Assembly: GCA_963707135.1 (NCBI GenBank)
Contig: CAVPOY010000049.1
Location: 1-23,516, forward strand
Length of the DNA stretch: 23,516 nucleotides
Reading direction: 5' to 3'
DNA from: JBGSTR01 sp963707135
GTDB lineage: Bacteria; Pseudomonadota; Gammaproteobacteria; Chromatiales; Chromatiaceae
Position numbers and translations under genes: made by a program. Shown piece after piece: positions 6,649-15,221 of this stretch. Below the pieces are notes generated by a model, which was not told the origin of the DNA, searched no databases, and saw nothing but the letters and a program-made list of their open reading frames with translations. Position 1 is the stretch's first letter. The number at the start of each line of letters is the position of its first letter.

Positions 6649-8451
6649 TCAATTATCCTTGCCGACCTGCAGCACGGCAAGAAACGCCTCCTGCGGGATT
6701 TCCACCTTGCCCACCTGCTTCATCCGGCGCTTGCCCGCTTTCTGCTTCTCCAGGAGTTTGCGCTTGCGGGTGATGTCCCCACCGTAGCACTTCGCCGTGA
6801 CATTCTTGCGCAGGGCCTTGACCGTGGTTCGGGCGATGATCTTGGTCCCAATCGCGGCCTGAATAGCCACCTCGAACATCTGCCGGGGGATCAGCTCCTT
6901 CATTCGCACGGTGAGGCTTTGACCCCTGGACTGGGAGACCGAGCGGTGCACGATCACCGACAGCGAGTCGACCTTCTCGCCGTTGATCAGGACATCGAGC
7001 TTCACCAGGTCCGAGGCCTGAAAGCGCTTGAAATCGTACTCGAACGACGCGAATCCGCGGCTGACCGACTTCAACCGGTCGAAGAAATCCAGCACGACCT
7101 CGGCGAGCGGGAGCTCATAGCTCACCTGGACCTGGCCGGCCAGGAACTGCAACTGCTTCTGCACCCCCCGCTTCTCGATGCAGAGATTGATCACGTTTCC
7201 GAGGTAGTCCTGCGGACACAGTATATGGGCCTCGATGATCGGCTCGCGCACCTCGGAGATCTTGTTGGGCTCCGGCAGGTTGGCGGGGTTATCGATACGG
7301 ACGATCTCGCCGTCGTTTCGCAGCACCTCATAGACGACCGTCGGGGCCGTCGTGATCAGATCCAGGTCATATTCGCGTTCAAGGCGCTCCTGAATGATCT
7401 CCATGTGGAGCATGCCGAGAAAACCGCAACGGAAGCCGAAGCCGAGCGCCTGCGAGACCTCCGGCTCATAGAACAGTGCGGCATCGTTCAGGCGCAGCTT
7501 GCTCAGGGCTTCGCGCAAATCCTCGTAGGTGTCCGAGTCCACGGGATACAGCCCCGCGAACACCCGCGGGCGCATCTCCTTGAAGCCCGGCAGTTTCGGG
7601 GCCGGCTTGTCCGGTCGGGTCAGGGTGTCGCCCACCGGCGCTCCGTCCACCTCCTTGATGCCGGCGACCAGAAAGCCGACCTCGCCGGCGCCGAGGCGGT
7701 CGCGTTCGGTCTTCTTCGGGGTAAAGACACCGATGCTGTCCGCCTGGTAGCTCCGTCCGGTCGACAGCACCAGGACCTTGTCGCGGCGGCGTATCTCACC
7801 GTTGAGCACGCGCACCAGCGAGACCACGCCGACATAGGGGTCGAACCAGGAGTCGATGATCAGCGCCTGCAGTGCCCCGCCCGGGTCCCCGACCGGCGGC
7901 GGGATACGCGCTACCAGTGCCTCCAGCAGGTCCGGGATACCCTCGCCGGTCTTGGCGCTGACGCGCAGCGCGTCGTGCGCCTCGAGGCCGATGATCTCTT
8001 CGATCTCCCTGATCACCCGCTCCGGCTCGGCCGACGGCAAGTCGATCTTGTTCAGCACCGGCAGGACCTCCAGGCCCTGCTCGATGGCGGTGTAGCAGTT
8101 CGCGACACTCTGGGCCTCGACACCCTGAGCGGCGTCGACCACCAGCAACGCACCCTCGCAGGCGGCCAGCGACCGGGACACCTCGTAGGAGAAGTCCACG
8201 TGCCCGGGCGTATCGATGAAGTTGAGCTGGTAGGTCTCGCCGTTTCGCGCCTTGTAGTCCAGCGTCACGCTCTGCGCCTTGATGGTGATGCCCCGCTCGC
8301 GCTCCAGGTCCATCGAATCGAGCACCTGGCTTGACATCTCCCGCGCGCTCAACGCGCCGGACAACTGGATGAATCGGTCGGCGATGGTCGACTTGCCGTG
8401 GTCGATATGGGCAATGATCGAGAAATTTCGGATGTGGTCGAGATCGGTCAT
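6649..8451 (-). CDS. lepA: Elongation factor 4 (LepA), ribosome-associated GTPase
   Basis: 600 residues from the ATG at 8451 (E. coli 599). EF4 is a translational GTPase thought to act in ribosome back-translocation or 30S biogenesis. G1 is AHIDHGKST, the switch region has LDSMDLERERGITIKAQSV, G3 is DTPGHVDF, G4 is NKIDLP, and the LepA-specific C-terminal domain ends IGTKIIARTTVKALRKNVTAKCYGGDITRKRKLLEKQKAGKRRMK-like positively charged, then PQEAFLAVL near the end. An in-frame GTG at 8463 would add four residues (MPTP); neither start has a strong ribosome binding site, and ATG gives the family-typical length. It lies between mucD and lepB, the conserved position. It may have its own promoter: TATTAT occurs at 8638-8643 on this strand, though no good -35 box is seen. 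Confidence 0.97.
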   Translation of the reverse strand: MTDLDHIRNFSIIAHIDHGKSTIADRFIQLSGALSAREMSSQVLDSMDLERERGITIKAQSVTLDYKARNGETYQLNFIDTPGHVDFSYEVSRSLAACEGALLVVDAAQGVEAQSVANCYTAIEQGLEVLPVLNKIDLPSAEPERVIREIEEIIGLEAHDALRVSAKTGEGIPDLLEALVARIPPPVGDPGGALQALIIDSWFDPYVGVVSLVRVLNGEIRRRDKVLVLSTGRSYQADSIGVFTPKKTERDRLGAGEVGFLVAGIKEVDGAPVGDTLTRPDKPAPKLPGFKEMRPRVFAGLYPVDSDTYEDLREALSKLRLNDAALFYEPEVSQALGFGFRCGFLGMLHMEIIQERLEREYDLDLITTAPTVVYEVLRNDGEIVRIDNPANLPEPNKISEVREPIIEAHILCPQDYLGNVINLCIEKRGVQKQLQFLAGQVQVSYELPLAEVVLDFFDRLKSVSRGFASFEYDFKRFQASDLVKLDVLINGEKVDSLSVIVHRSVSQSRGQSLTVRMKELIPRQMFEVAIQAAIGTKIIARTTVKALRKNVTAKCYGGDITRKRKLLEKQKAGKRRMKQVGKVEIPQEAFLAVLQVGKDN

Positions 8452-8645
8452 CGGTGTGGGCACGCCCGGGGGGCTGAGGATTCCTGTCGAGCGGGCGGCC
8501 CCGGCGGCCGGTCCCGTTCAAGGGCCGGGGCTCGCCGGCGGCGGGTGAAAGGCCCCGATGGAGGCGCAACATGTCCGCGCTCCCCATGCGGCTGAAGGGT
8601 ACTGGCTCGGTTGTCTCGCCGACACGACCGCGTGCGCATAATAGC

Positions 8646-8689
8646 AGACGGGCCGGGAGCGACCCATCGGGGTCGGCTCCGGCCCGTCT
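8646..8689 (-). terminator. Long GC-rich hairpin after mucD
   Basis: Two 20-base arms, 8646-8665 and 8670-8689, are complementary over 17 positions with a 3-base mismatch bubble. It starts 30 bases after the mucD stop, a normal distance for a terminator, but on the minus strand it is followed by GCTATTATGC, not a true T-run. It is probably a partial terminator or mRNA 3' stabiliser separating the sigma-E operon from lepA. Confidence 0.5.
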
Positions 8690-8719
8690 CGTGCGCCCGG
8701 GCGCGTTGGCCTCAGGTCG

Positions 8720-10144
8720 TCAGGGTTTCGGCATCCGGATCGGGTAGAACATACGACCGTCGCCCCGCTGCACCAGCACCGCGAACGACCGCTCCGGCTC
8801 GATGCCCTCGAGGATCCGGTTGAAGCCGGCGAGGTCGTCCACCGGCTGGCCGTCCAGCAGCAGGATCACGTCCCCGGCCTGCAGCCCCGCCCGCTCCGCG
8901 GGTCCCGCGGCGACGCTCTCGACCAGGACCCCGCCCTGCTCGATTCCCAGCTGCTCGCGCTGATCGCCGGTCAGGTCATGGACCACCAGGCCAAGACGGT
9001 TCGCAGGCTCGGCATCCGGCTCGACGGTGCCGCCGGCGAGCTGCTCGTCGTCCGGCAGTTCCCCGATCTGCACCTCGACGACCAGGGTCTCGCCCTTGCG
9101 CAGGACCTCGAGACGCGCGGTGTCGCCGACGCTGGTCATGCCGACCAGCGGCGGCAGGGCGCTGGAGGTCAGCACGTCCTTGCCGTTGAATTTAAGGATC
9201 ACGTCGCCCGGGCGCAGGTCCGAGCCCTTCGCCGGGCTCTCCGGCAGTACCTGCGCGACCAGCGCCCCCTGCGGCTGCTTCATGCCGAACGTCTCGGCAA
9301 GCTCGCGGGTGACGTCCTGAATGAGCACCCCGAGCCACCCCCGGCTGACCCGGCCCTTGGTCTTGAGCTGCTCCACGACGTCCATCGCGACATCGATCGG
9401 TATGGCGAACGACAGCCCCATGAAGCCGCCGGTGCGGCTGTATATCTGGCTGTTCACGCCAATCACCTCGCCGTCCAGATTGAACAGCGGGCCGCCCGAG
9501 TTGCCCGGGTTGATCGCCACGTCGGTCTGGATGAATGGCACGTAGTTCTCGCTCGGCAGGCTGCGACCCTTGGCGCTGACGATTCCGGCCGTGGCCGAGT
9601 GCTCGAATCCGAACGGGGAGCCGATCGCCAATACCCACTCGCCCACCTGAAGCTCCTTCGCCGAGCCGATCTTCGCCGTGGGCAGCCCCTCGGCCTCGAC
9701 CTTCAGCAAGGCGATGTCGCTGCGCTTGTCGGTCCCCACGAGTTTCGCGACGAACTCGCGCCGGTCGCTGGTGCGTACGATGATTTCGTCGGCGCTCTCG
9801 ACCACGTGCGAGTTGGTCAGCACGTAGCCGTCGGGCGAGACGATGAAGCCGGACCCCAGCGAGCGCGATTGATACTCGTCGTCCGGCATCTCCCCGTCTT
9901 CGCCGAAAAAATGCCGGAAGAAATCCTGAAGCGGGCTGTCCTCGGGAAGGTCCGGAACCGAGAAGCCGTTGAAACGCTGCGGAAGGTTCTGGGTCTGTTT
10001 GGTGCTGATGTTCACCACCGTCGGCTCGTTCTCCGAGACCAGGGTCGTGAATTCCGGCAACGCTCGCGACGTGGCGAGCGCCGGCGCCAGAGCGCAGCTA
10101 AGCAGGACGGCGGCAATGAACCTTGAGCTCTTGATCAGACGCAT
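8720..10144 (-). CDS. mucD: Periplasmic serine protease MucD/DegQ (HtrA family)
   Basis: 474 residues from the ATG at 10144, preceded by ACGGAG; the frame is open much further upstream but that part overlaps rseC and is not protease-like. 474 residues equals Pseudomonas MucD. A signal peptide (1-24, cut near ALA-TS) is followed by the trypsin-like domain with triad H113 (LTNSHVV), D143 (RSDIALL) and S216 (GNSGGP), then two PDZ domains (starting near GWLGVLIQDV and NRLGLVVHDL). It degrades misfolded envelope proteins and in Pseudomonas restrains AlgU activation. It is the fifth gene of the sigma-E operon; the 184-base gap from rseC contains TACAAT (10205-10210, minus) that could be the -10 of a second promoter, without a clear -35. 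Confidence 0.96.
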   Translation of the reverse strand: MRLIKSSRFIAAVLLSCALAPALATSRALPEFTTLVSENEPTVVNISTKQTQNLPQRFNGFSVPDLPEDSPLQDFFRHFFGEDGEMPDDEYQSRSLGSGFIVSPDGYVLTNSHVVESADEIIVRTSDRREFVAKLVGTDKRSDIALLKVEAEGLPTAKIGSAKELQVGEWVLAIGSPFGFEHSATAGIVSAKGRSLPSENYVPFIQTDVAINPGNSGGPLFNLDGEVIGVNSQIYSRTGGFMGLSFAIPIDVAMDVVEQLKTKGRVSRGWLGVLIQDVTRELAETFGMKQPQGALVAQVLPESPAKGSDLRPGDVILKFNGKDVLTSSALPPLVGMTSVGDTARLEVLRKGETLVVEVQIGELPDDEQLAGGTVEPDAEPANRLGLVVHDLTGDQREQLGIEQGGVLVESVAAGPAERAGLQAGDVILLLDGQPVDDLAGFNRILEGIEPERSFAVLVQRGDGRMFYPIRMPKP

Positions 10145-10328
10145 GGACGCTCCGTTTTTTCGATGATGTGCGGCAGACCCGCGCCGCGTTCGCAGCTCCG
10201 GGCAATTGTATGTGAACCGATTGACCGTCCCCCGGGGCGGCTCAACTCGAGCCGGAGGACGGACAGGGAAATCGGGAAGTAGGTGGAAAGGGCAAACGCC
10301 CCGGCTCTCGCCCGCCCGGGTTAAGGAC

Positions 10329-10812
10329 TCAGGTGCCGGGAAACGGCACCCGAGTCGATTCGCCGGGGAGGCGCCGCAACACGACCGGGCGCCGCCTCGG
10401 GTCGCGCTCCACCCCGGCACTGTAGCGGCGCAGCCAACGTAACGCCAGCGCAAATCCGATCGCCGCGCCCAAGAGACTCGGGATGTCGGTTTCGACGCCG
10501 CCCAACCATCGCCCCAGAGACTGGCCCAGCAATGCACCCGCGATCAGCCCCAGAAGCGGCAACAGGTAGCCGGCGACCGCGGCCTTGAGCAGGCCCTGCT
10601 CCGAGACGCCCACGAGCACCCGATCGCCTACACCGGCGCCAGCGCGTGTTCAAGGCCCGAAGATGGACCGAGCGGCGCCCGAGATAGCGCTCGAGGACCG
10701 AGGTGCCGCAGACACCGTTGGCCGAGCAGCCGCCGCACGCACCACGGCGTTGCGTTTGCACCTCCGCGTACTCGCCTTCCACGGTGACGACCAAGCCCGG
10801 CTCCTCGATCAT
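10329..10812 (-). pseudogene. rseC: RseC/MucC, positive regulator of sigma E, with frameshift
   Basis: The ATG at 10812 overlaps the rseB stop (ATGA) and opens a typical RseC N-terminus: MIEEPGLVVTVEGEYAEV, then a cysteine cluster C-x2-C-x5-C (ACGGCSANGVCGTS) as in E. coli RseC/RsxC-system proteins. After LGRRSVHLRAL the homology moves to another frame: VGDRVLVGVSEQGLLKAAV followed by two membrane helices (VAGYLLPLLGLIAGALLG and SLLGAAIGFALALRWL) up to the stop at 10329. The switch needs a net +1 change between about 10628 and 10652, because the second frame has a stop at 10650-10652. In the original frame there is no stop, so the predicted uncorrected product would lack both helices. It is either a sequencing indel or a real mutation. 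RseC is an inner-membrane protein linked to sigma-E control and SoxR reduction. Confidence 0.85.
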
Positions 10813-11831
10813 CGGCCGTCTCCCAGGATCGGCGAGGCGCCCGCAACCGCCGCTTCGACGGTCGCCACCGGGACCTCGCCGACCGCCGTGACCTGATGTC
10901 CCCCGATCTGCCGGCCTGCCGCGTTGACGGCCCCGATCCGCGTGGAGCCGGTCAGCCCACCAGGCGCATCGGCCTCGATGTAGACGGAGTAGGACGACAG
11001 CTTGTCCGAAAAAAGAAAATGCTCGACCTCAGCACCTGCCGGATCCGTCAGAGTATCCCGCATCACCTGCGCGAAGCCGGACGGTATCTGCGCGAACCGC
11101 CAGCCCGAGGGAGCGCCCCCCGGCTCAACTTCCAGGGTCGCGGCGGCCGCAGCGGGCTCCGCCGGCGCATCCGGCGTGGGCTCGCCGGCATCAGAGAATC
11201 GGATGGACGTGAACATCAGCTGCTCGAGGGTCTGATCGGCCTCGTCGATCAGGTCGGTCTTCAGCGGCATTCCGCTCTCGCGATCCAAATAGAACCGGTA
11301 GCCGTACCGATAGGAATCCAGCGGCCTGATGACGACGATATCGGTCTCCCGACCGGCAACCCGGGCGGATCCCAGCGTCGACACTTGATAGTGAGCGTTC
11401 AACGCCGCGAAATCTATGCGGCCCGCCTGAAGCAACCCGCTGCTACCGGCATGGCGCTTGACGAAGATCGGGTGTCCGTCCGGCAGCACACAGGTCACCC
11501 GGTCCTGCTCACGGGTCACGGCACGGATCGGCCCGTTAAGCGACAGCAGGCGCTCACGCACTTCGCCGTTTTCGATCCGGTGCACCAGGTGCAGCGCCTC
11601 CAGCTGATCGCGATGCTGGTAGACCAGCGTCCCCTCGTAGCTGTGGGAGCTCAAGGCCTCGGACATGCGGTTGAGCATCTCGGCCGCCCAGTCCGCCGAT
11701 TCGTCGGCGAGGACCCGGGAGCCAAAGACGCCGGGGCACAGGATCAGAAGAGCCATAGTGCCACGGACCCAAGGCGACCCGCCTAATACGGTGCGGCGGC
11801 AGAAACGGCGGCCGGCGTCCAGCACGGACAT
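10809..11831 (-). CDS. rseB: Sigma-E regulatory protein RseB/MucB
   Basis: RseB is a periplasmic protein that binds the RseA periplasmic domain, shields it from DegS, and senses lipoproteins/LPS. From ATG 11831 the product has 340 residues; an in-frame ATG at 11852 adds seven but lies inside rseA, and neither start has a strong ribosome binding site. A signal peptide lies around TMALLILCPGVFGSRVLA, followed by the MucB/RseB N-terminal LolA-like domain (ADWAAEMLNRMSEALSSHSYEGTLVYQH, then DSYRYGYRFYLDRESGMPLKTDL) and a C-terminal domain with PSGFAQVMRDTL and HFLFSDKLSSYSVYIE. It starts 4 bases after rseA and overlaps rseC by 4, so rseA-rseB-rseC are translationally coupled. Confidence 0.94.
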   Translation of the reverse strand: MSVLDAGRRFCRRTVLGGSPWVRGTMALLILCPGVFGSRVLADESADWAAEMLNRMSEALSSHSYEGTLVYQHRDQLEALHLVHRIENGEVRERLLSLNGPIRAVTREQDRVTCVLPDGHPIFVKRHAGSSGLLQAGRIDFAALNAHYQVSTLGSARVAGRETDIVVIRPLDSYRYGYRFYLDRESGMPLKTDLIDEADQTLEQLMFTSIRFSDAGEPTPDAPAEPAAAAATLEVEPGGAPSGWRFAQIPSGFAQVMRDTLTDPAGAEVEHFLFSDKLSSYSVYIEADAPGGLTGSTRIGAVNAAGRQIGGHQVTAVGEVPVATVEAAVAGASPILGDGR

Positions 11832-11835
11832 GCCG

Positions 11836-12396
11836 CTAACGCCCGATGTCATAGCCGACCAACGTAGCGTAGGGGAGCATCCCCTTCATCCCGGTCGCCG
11901 GGGCCATCTCCTGGTGGTTGACCAGGAACAGACCGAGCTTATTCGCCAGATCCGGTCGGTCGGTCTGCCATCGGCCGGTCTCGGCGCCGCTCGCCGGGCC
12001 GTTGATCGCAAGCGGCGTCGCCGTCCGTACCTGTGCGTTTTCCGCGTCCTGACCCTGAAACAGACCCGGCACCGCGAATACCGCGAGAAACGCCGCCCCG
12101 GCGGCGAGCGCGGCCCCGGCGAAGGGCGCGAAACCGGGCCTCGCCGCTGACCTGCGCCGAGTTGGAGCCAAGATTGCCGGCTCGGCAACCAAGGACTCGC
12201 GAACCGCATCGGCAATATGCCGGTATTCGGGCACGATGGGCTCGCCGCGCAAGGCGCTACCGATCAGGTGGTACCGCTCCCACAGGGCCCGAATCTGCGG
12301 ATCCCGATCGACGCATTCGTACAGCCTCGCCGCGGCACTCGGACCCAGTTCGCCGTCCTGAAGGGCGGAAACCTGTTCTTGTTGTTGCTGCGTCAT
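11836..12396 (-). CDS. rseA: Anti-sigma-E factor RseA/MucA
   Basis: 186 residues. The cytoplasmic N-terminal anti-sigma domain (EQVSALQDGELGPSAAARLYECVDRDPQIRALWERYHLIGSAL-type: S-x-L-x-D-G-E-L, then W-x-R-Y-H-L-I-G) holds sigma E; a single membrane helix follows (about 89-113, AGAALAAGAAFLAVFAV), and the periplasmic tail ends in the LVGYDIGR region. Stress triggers stepwise proteolysis (DegS/AlgW, then RseP) that frees sigma E. The LVNHQEMAP motif near the C-terminus is typical of MucA tails. It begins 123 bases after the rpoE stop on the same strand and is followed by rseB. Length agrees with MucA (about 194). Confidence 0.93.
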   Translation of the reverse strand: MTQQQQEQVSALQDGELGPSAAARLYECVDRDPQIRALWERYHLIGSALRGEPIVPEYRHIADAVRESLVAEPAILAPTRRRSAARPGFAPFAGAALAAGAAFLAVFAVPGLFQGQDAENAQVRTATPLAINGPASGAETGRWQTDRPDLANKLGLFLVNHQEMAPATGMKGMLPYATLVGYDIGR

Positions 12397-12519
12397 TGGT
12401 CAATGCCTGAAAAATAACGTAATGGTCGCGCCGACGAAGTGCCCGAAACCCTGCGCTGATTCAACGGCAGCGATCAGTCGCAAGGTCAATGGCGGGCTCG
12501 GCACGCATGAAATCGGCCA

Positions 12520-13098
12520 TCAGTCGCTCAACAGCGGCCGCAACCGCTTGTCGATCGCCTCTCTGGCGCGGAAAATTCGGGACCTCACGGTGCCGATCGG
12601 ACACTCCATGGCGCTCGCGATCTCTTCATAGCTCATTCCCTCGAGCTCGCGCAGCACAATGGCGGTCCGAAGATCATCAGGCAGCGCGTCCAGCGCCTGT
12701 TGAACGGTGCGCGCAATCTCTTCGCTGAGCAAATGCCGCTCGGGGGTGCCAGTTTCTCGCAGTCGCTCGCCCAGATCCATCTGCTCGGCGACCTCCGCGT
12801 CCACGTCGCCGCCCGGTGGACGGCGTCCCTGGGCGACCAGATGATTTTTCACCGTGTTCACCGCTATTCGGTATAACCAGGTGTAAAAGGCACTTTCGCC
12901 GCGAAATCCAGGCAGGGCACGATAGGCCTTGAGGAATGCGTCCTGGGTAACGTCCATCACCTCGCTCGGGTCTCGAATGTAGCGGCCGATCAGGTTCGCG
13001 ATCTTGTGTTGATACTTGAGCACCAGGAGATCGAAGGCACGCTTGTCCCCTGACTGAGCCTGCTCGACCAGATCACGGTCGGTTCGTCGCTCAGTCAT
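12520..13098 (-). CDS. rpoE: RNA polymerase sigma factor sigma E (RpoE/AlgU)
   Basis: 192 residues from the ATG at 13098, matching E. coli RpoE (191); the longer open frame upstream is non-homologous. Extracytoplasmic-function sigma factor directing RNA polymerase to envelope-stress promoters. Region 2 is seen as FDLLVLKYQHKIANLIGRYI, DVTQDAFLKAYRALPGFRGES and FYTWLYRIAVNTVKNHL; region 4 is LPDDLRTAIVLRELEGMSYEEIA followed by GTVRSRIFRAREAI. It is the first gene of the operon with rseA, rseB, rseC and mucD, and diverges from nadB as in Pseudomonas. A GAACTT box upstream suggests autoregulation. Confidence 0.97.
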   Translation of the reverse strand: MTERRTDRDLVEQAQSGDKRAFDLLVLKYQHKIANLIGRYIRDPSEVMDVTQDAFLKAYRALPGFRGESAFYTWLYRIAVNTVKNHLVAQGRRPPGGDVDAEVAEQMDLGERLRETGTPERHLLSEEIARTVQQALDALPDDLRTAIVLRELEGMSYEEIASAMECPIGTVRSRIFRAREAIDKRLRPLLSD

Positions 13099-13409
13099 GG
13101 GCGCCAACCGTGCGGTCGCGCGACCCTGGTTCCGATGGCATGGACAGCGCTCCAGGAGGGAAGTTCTTAACTCAATGCAAATGCGGCCTGATCTGGCCCA
13201 AAAAAACGGGAAACCTTGATCCAGGCCATGAAATGCGCAAGTGTAGGCCCCGCGGTGCCCCTGATGCACGAACAGCGCACGGACGGCGCTGTCCCCGCGA
13301 CGAGGGGCGACAGCCAACCGGCAATGCCGGGCGGTAACGGGTCGTAACGCCACTGGCTCCGACTCGATCGATCGGGCGCCGGTTATCGACGTGGCCGTTG
13401 GAGCTCTGG
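13099..13409. other. Divergent rpoE-nadB control region
   Basis: 311 bases without a supported gene, lower in GC than the flanking coding sequence. It holds the rpoE promoter candidate (13139-13166), an A7 tract at 13200-13206, and a hairpin with perfect 7-bp arms ACAGCGC (13272-13278) and GCGCTGT (13286-13292). No convincing sigma-70 promoter for nadB could be fixed by eye. The nadB ribosome binding site GGAG is at 13400-13403. Confidence 0.6.
13139..13166 (-). promoter_or_regulatory. Probable sigma-E autoregulated promoter of rpoE
   Basis: On the minus strand GAACTT (13166-13161) matches the sigma-E/AlgU -35 consensus, and TCCATG (13144-13139) lies 16 bases further, where TCnnA-type -10 elements are found. 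Transcription would start about 35 bases before the rpoE ATG. The -35 is perfect, the -10 partial. Confidence 0.6.
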
Positions 13410-15038
13410 ATGTCAGAAACAGTTCACTACCACGACGTGCTCGTGATCGGCAGCGGTGCCGCCGGTCTCAGCCTTGCCCTGCGGCTGCGCGACGACATCT
13501 CGGTGGCCGTCATCTCCAAGCGCGAGCTGGTCGAGGGCAGCACGCTCTACGCCCAGGGGGGCATCTCCGCGGTGCTCGACGCCGCCGATTCGGTGGACTC
13601 CCACGTTCGCGACACGCTAAAGGCCGGGGCCGGCCTCTGCGACCGGGGCGTGGTGCGGCGCGTGGTCGAGCGGGGCCCGGCAAACATACGCTGGCTGCTC
13701 GATCGCGGCGTGACCTTCACCCGCGACGAGGAGCGCCTTTCGGCTGGGGGCTACCATCTCACCCGTGAGGGTGGGCACAGCCACCGTCGCGTCGTTCATG
13801 TCGCCGACGCCACGGGACGGGCGGTGGCCACCACGCTCGAGGCGCGCGTTCGCGAGCGGCCGAACGTCGCGCTCTACGAGCAACACATCGCCGTCGACCT
13901 GATCAGCTATCGCCACCTCGGGGATCGGGCGCGGCACCGCTGCCTCGGCGCCTACATCCTGGATCGCGCAACGGGCAGGGTCGAGACCTTCCTGGCACGT
14001 TTCGTCGTGATCGCGACCGGCGGCGCCAACAAGGTTTATCTCTACACCAGCAACCCGGACGTATCCACCGGCGACGGTATCGCGATGGCCTGGCGGGCGG
14101 GTTGCCGGGTCGCGAACATGGAGTTCATGCAGTTCCACCCCACCTGCCTTTATCACCCCGAGGCACGAACCTTCCTGATCACCGAAGCCCTTCGAGGCGA
14201 GGGGGCGCGGCTACTGCTGCCGGACGGCGAGCGATTCATGCCGCGCTTCGACAAGCGGGCAGAGCTCGCACCGCGGGACATTGTCGCGCGGGCCATCGAC
14301 CACGAGATGAAGCGCCTGGGCAGCACCTGCGTCTACCTCGACATCTCGCACCGGCCCGCGGATTTCGTCATCGAGCATTTCCCGAACATCTACGAGCGCT
14401 GCCTCGAGCTCGGAATCGACATCACCCGGCAGCCGATCCCGGTCGTCCCGGCGGCCCATTACACCTGCGGCGGCGTCATGATCGACGAGCGTGCCCGCAC
14501 GGACCTCCCCGGGCTCTACGCGAGCGGCGAAACCGCCTACACCGGCCTGCACGGCGCGAACCGAATGGCCAGCAACTCGTTACTCGAATGCCTGGTTTAC
14601 TCGGAGCTCGCGGCGGCCGACATCGAACGTAAGCTCGCCGGGGCGCCGCGTCCCCCGCCGGTGCCGGCGTGGGACGAGAGCCGCGTGACCGAGCCCGACG
14701 AGGAAGTGGTCGTGACCCACAACTGGGAGGAGCTGCGCCGATTCATGTGGGACTACGTGGGCATCGTGCGCACCAACAAACGGCTGCGCCGGGCCAAGCG
14801 CCGGGCGGATCTTCTGCATCAGGAGATCATCGAGTATTACAGCAACTTCCGAGTCAGCAATGACCTGGTTGAGATGCGCAACCTCCTCGAGGTCGCGGAC
14901 CTGATCATCCAGTCGGCGCTTCGCCGGCGCGAGAGTCGCGGCCTGCACTACACCCTGGATTTCCCCCGCAAGGATGCGACCCAGCGCGCACCGACCATTC
15001 TGATACCGGACACCTACGAGCCCAGGCGCAAGTCCTGA
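13410..15038 (+). CDS. nadB: L-aspartate oxidase NadB
   Basis: 542 residues from the ATG at 13410, which has GGAG six bases upstream; a TTG 12 bases earlier is in frame but less likely. NadB is the FAD enzyme that oxidises aspartate to iminoaspartate, the first step of de novo NAD synthesis. It shows the FAD Rossmann motif GSGAAGL (14-20), YAQGGISAVLD, the HRRVVHVADATGRA loop, ATGGANKVY, EFMQFHPT with a catalytic His, EALRGEGA, HYTCGGV, and the second FAD motif SGETAYTGLHGANRMASNSLLEC. The C-terminal helical domain of the succinate dehydrogenase flavoprotein family follows. Length equals E. coli NadB (540). It diverges from rpoE, as in Pseudomonas. Confidence 0.97.
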   Translation: MSETVHYHDVLVIGSGAAGLSLALRLRDDISVAVISKRELVEGSTLYAQGGISAVLDAADSVDSHVRDTLKAGAGLCDRGVVRRVVERGPANIRWLLDRGVTFTRDEERLSAGGYHLTREGGHSHRRVVHVADATGRAVATTLEARVRERPNVALYEQHIAVDLISYRHLGDRARHRCLGAYILDRATGRVETFLARFVVIATGGANKVYLYTSNPDVSTGDGIAMAWRAGCRVANMEFMQFHPTCLYHPEARTFLITEALRGEGARLLLPDGERFMPRFDKRAELAPRDIVARAIDHEMKRLGSTCVYLDISHRPADFVIEHFPNIYERCLELGIDITRQPIPVVPAAHYTCGGVMIDERARTDLPGLYASGETAYTGLHGANRMASNSLLECLVYSELAAADIERKLAGAPRPPPVPAWDESRVTEPDEEVVVTHNWEELRRFMWDYVGIVRTNKRLRRAKRRADLLHQEIIEYYSNFRVSNDLVEMRNLLEVADLIIQSALRRRESRGLHYTLDFPRKDATQRAPTILIPDTYEPRRKS

Positions 15039-15149
15039 ACGACGATACCGACCCGGGCAGGCTTGCCTGACCGCTCCCTTCCCCCGTCCGCTTCCTCCGC
15101 GGGCTGACGCCGTTCCTCGACACCCTCTCTCCCCCGACGATTCGCGTCA

Positions 15150-15174
15150 GAGGCCGACGGAATTGTCGGGCCTC
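15150..15174 (+). terminator. Possible nadB terminator hairpin
   Basis: GAGGCC-GAC (15150-15158) pairs with GTC-G-GGCCTC (15165-15174) around a GGAATT loop, with one bulged G. It lies 112 bases after the nadB stop and is followed by CGTCCTTGTTCG, only weakly T-rich. It could act as a weak terminator. Confidence 0.4.
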
Positions 15175-15197
15175 CGTCCTTGTTCGCGACATAAGTT

Positions 15198-15221
15198 ACT
15201 GTTCTGTAGATACTTTACAGT
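15198..15221 (+). promoter_or_regulatory. AT-rich dyad, candidate operator/promoter
   Basis: A 24-base interrupted palindrome ACTGT-N3-GTA-N2-TAC-N3-ACAGT in an AT-rich island amid GC-rich DNA, 144 bases upstream of the small ORF at 15365. It is the kind of site bound by a dimeric regulator and probably overlaps a promoter. A CTGT...ACAG pair inside it resembles a LexA box but with 9 rather than 8 bases between. Confidence 0.4.

Noticed and set aside
6401..6652. 83-codon minus-strand frame between lepA and lepB
   Set aside because: Begins with TTG overlapping the lepA stop, but covers the terminator and leader hairpins and looks like no protein family.
6919..8334. 471-codon open frame on the plus strand
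   Set aside because: Lies entirely antisense to lepA, which is certain; composition rich in Arg, His, Leu and Gln as expected for a shadow frame.
8978..10126. 382-codon open frame on the plus strand
   Set aside because: Antisense to mucD with no family resemblance.
13180..13210. Terminator near the A7 tract upstream of rpoE
   Set aside because: The GGCC/GGCC stem is only 4 bp, and the homopolymer is on the wrong side for the rpoE direction.
15203..15220. LexA box
   Set aside because: CTGT and ACAG are separated by 9 bases instead of the required 8, so a functional SOS box is unlikely.
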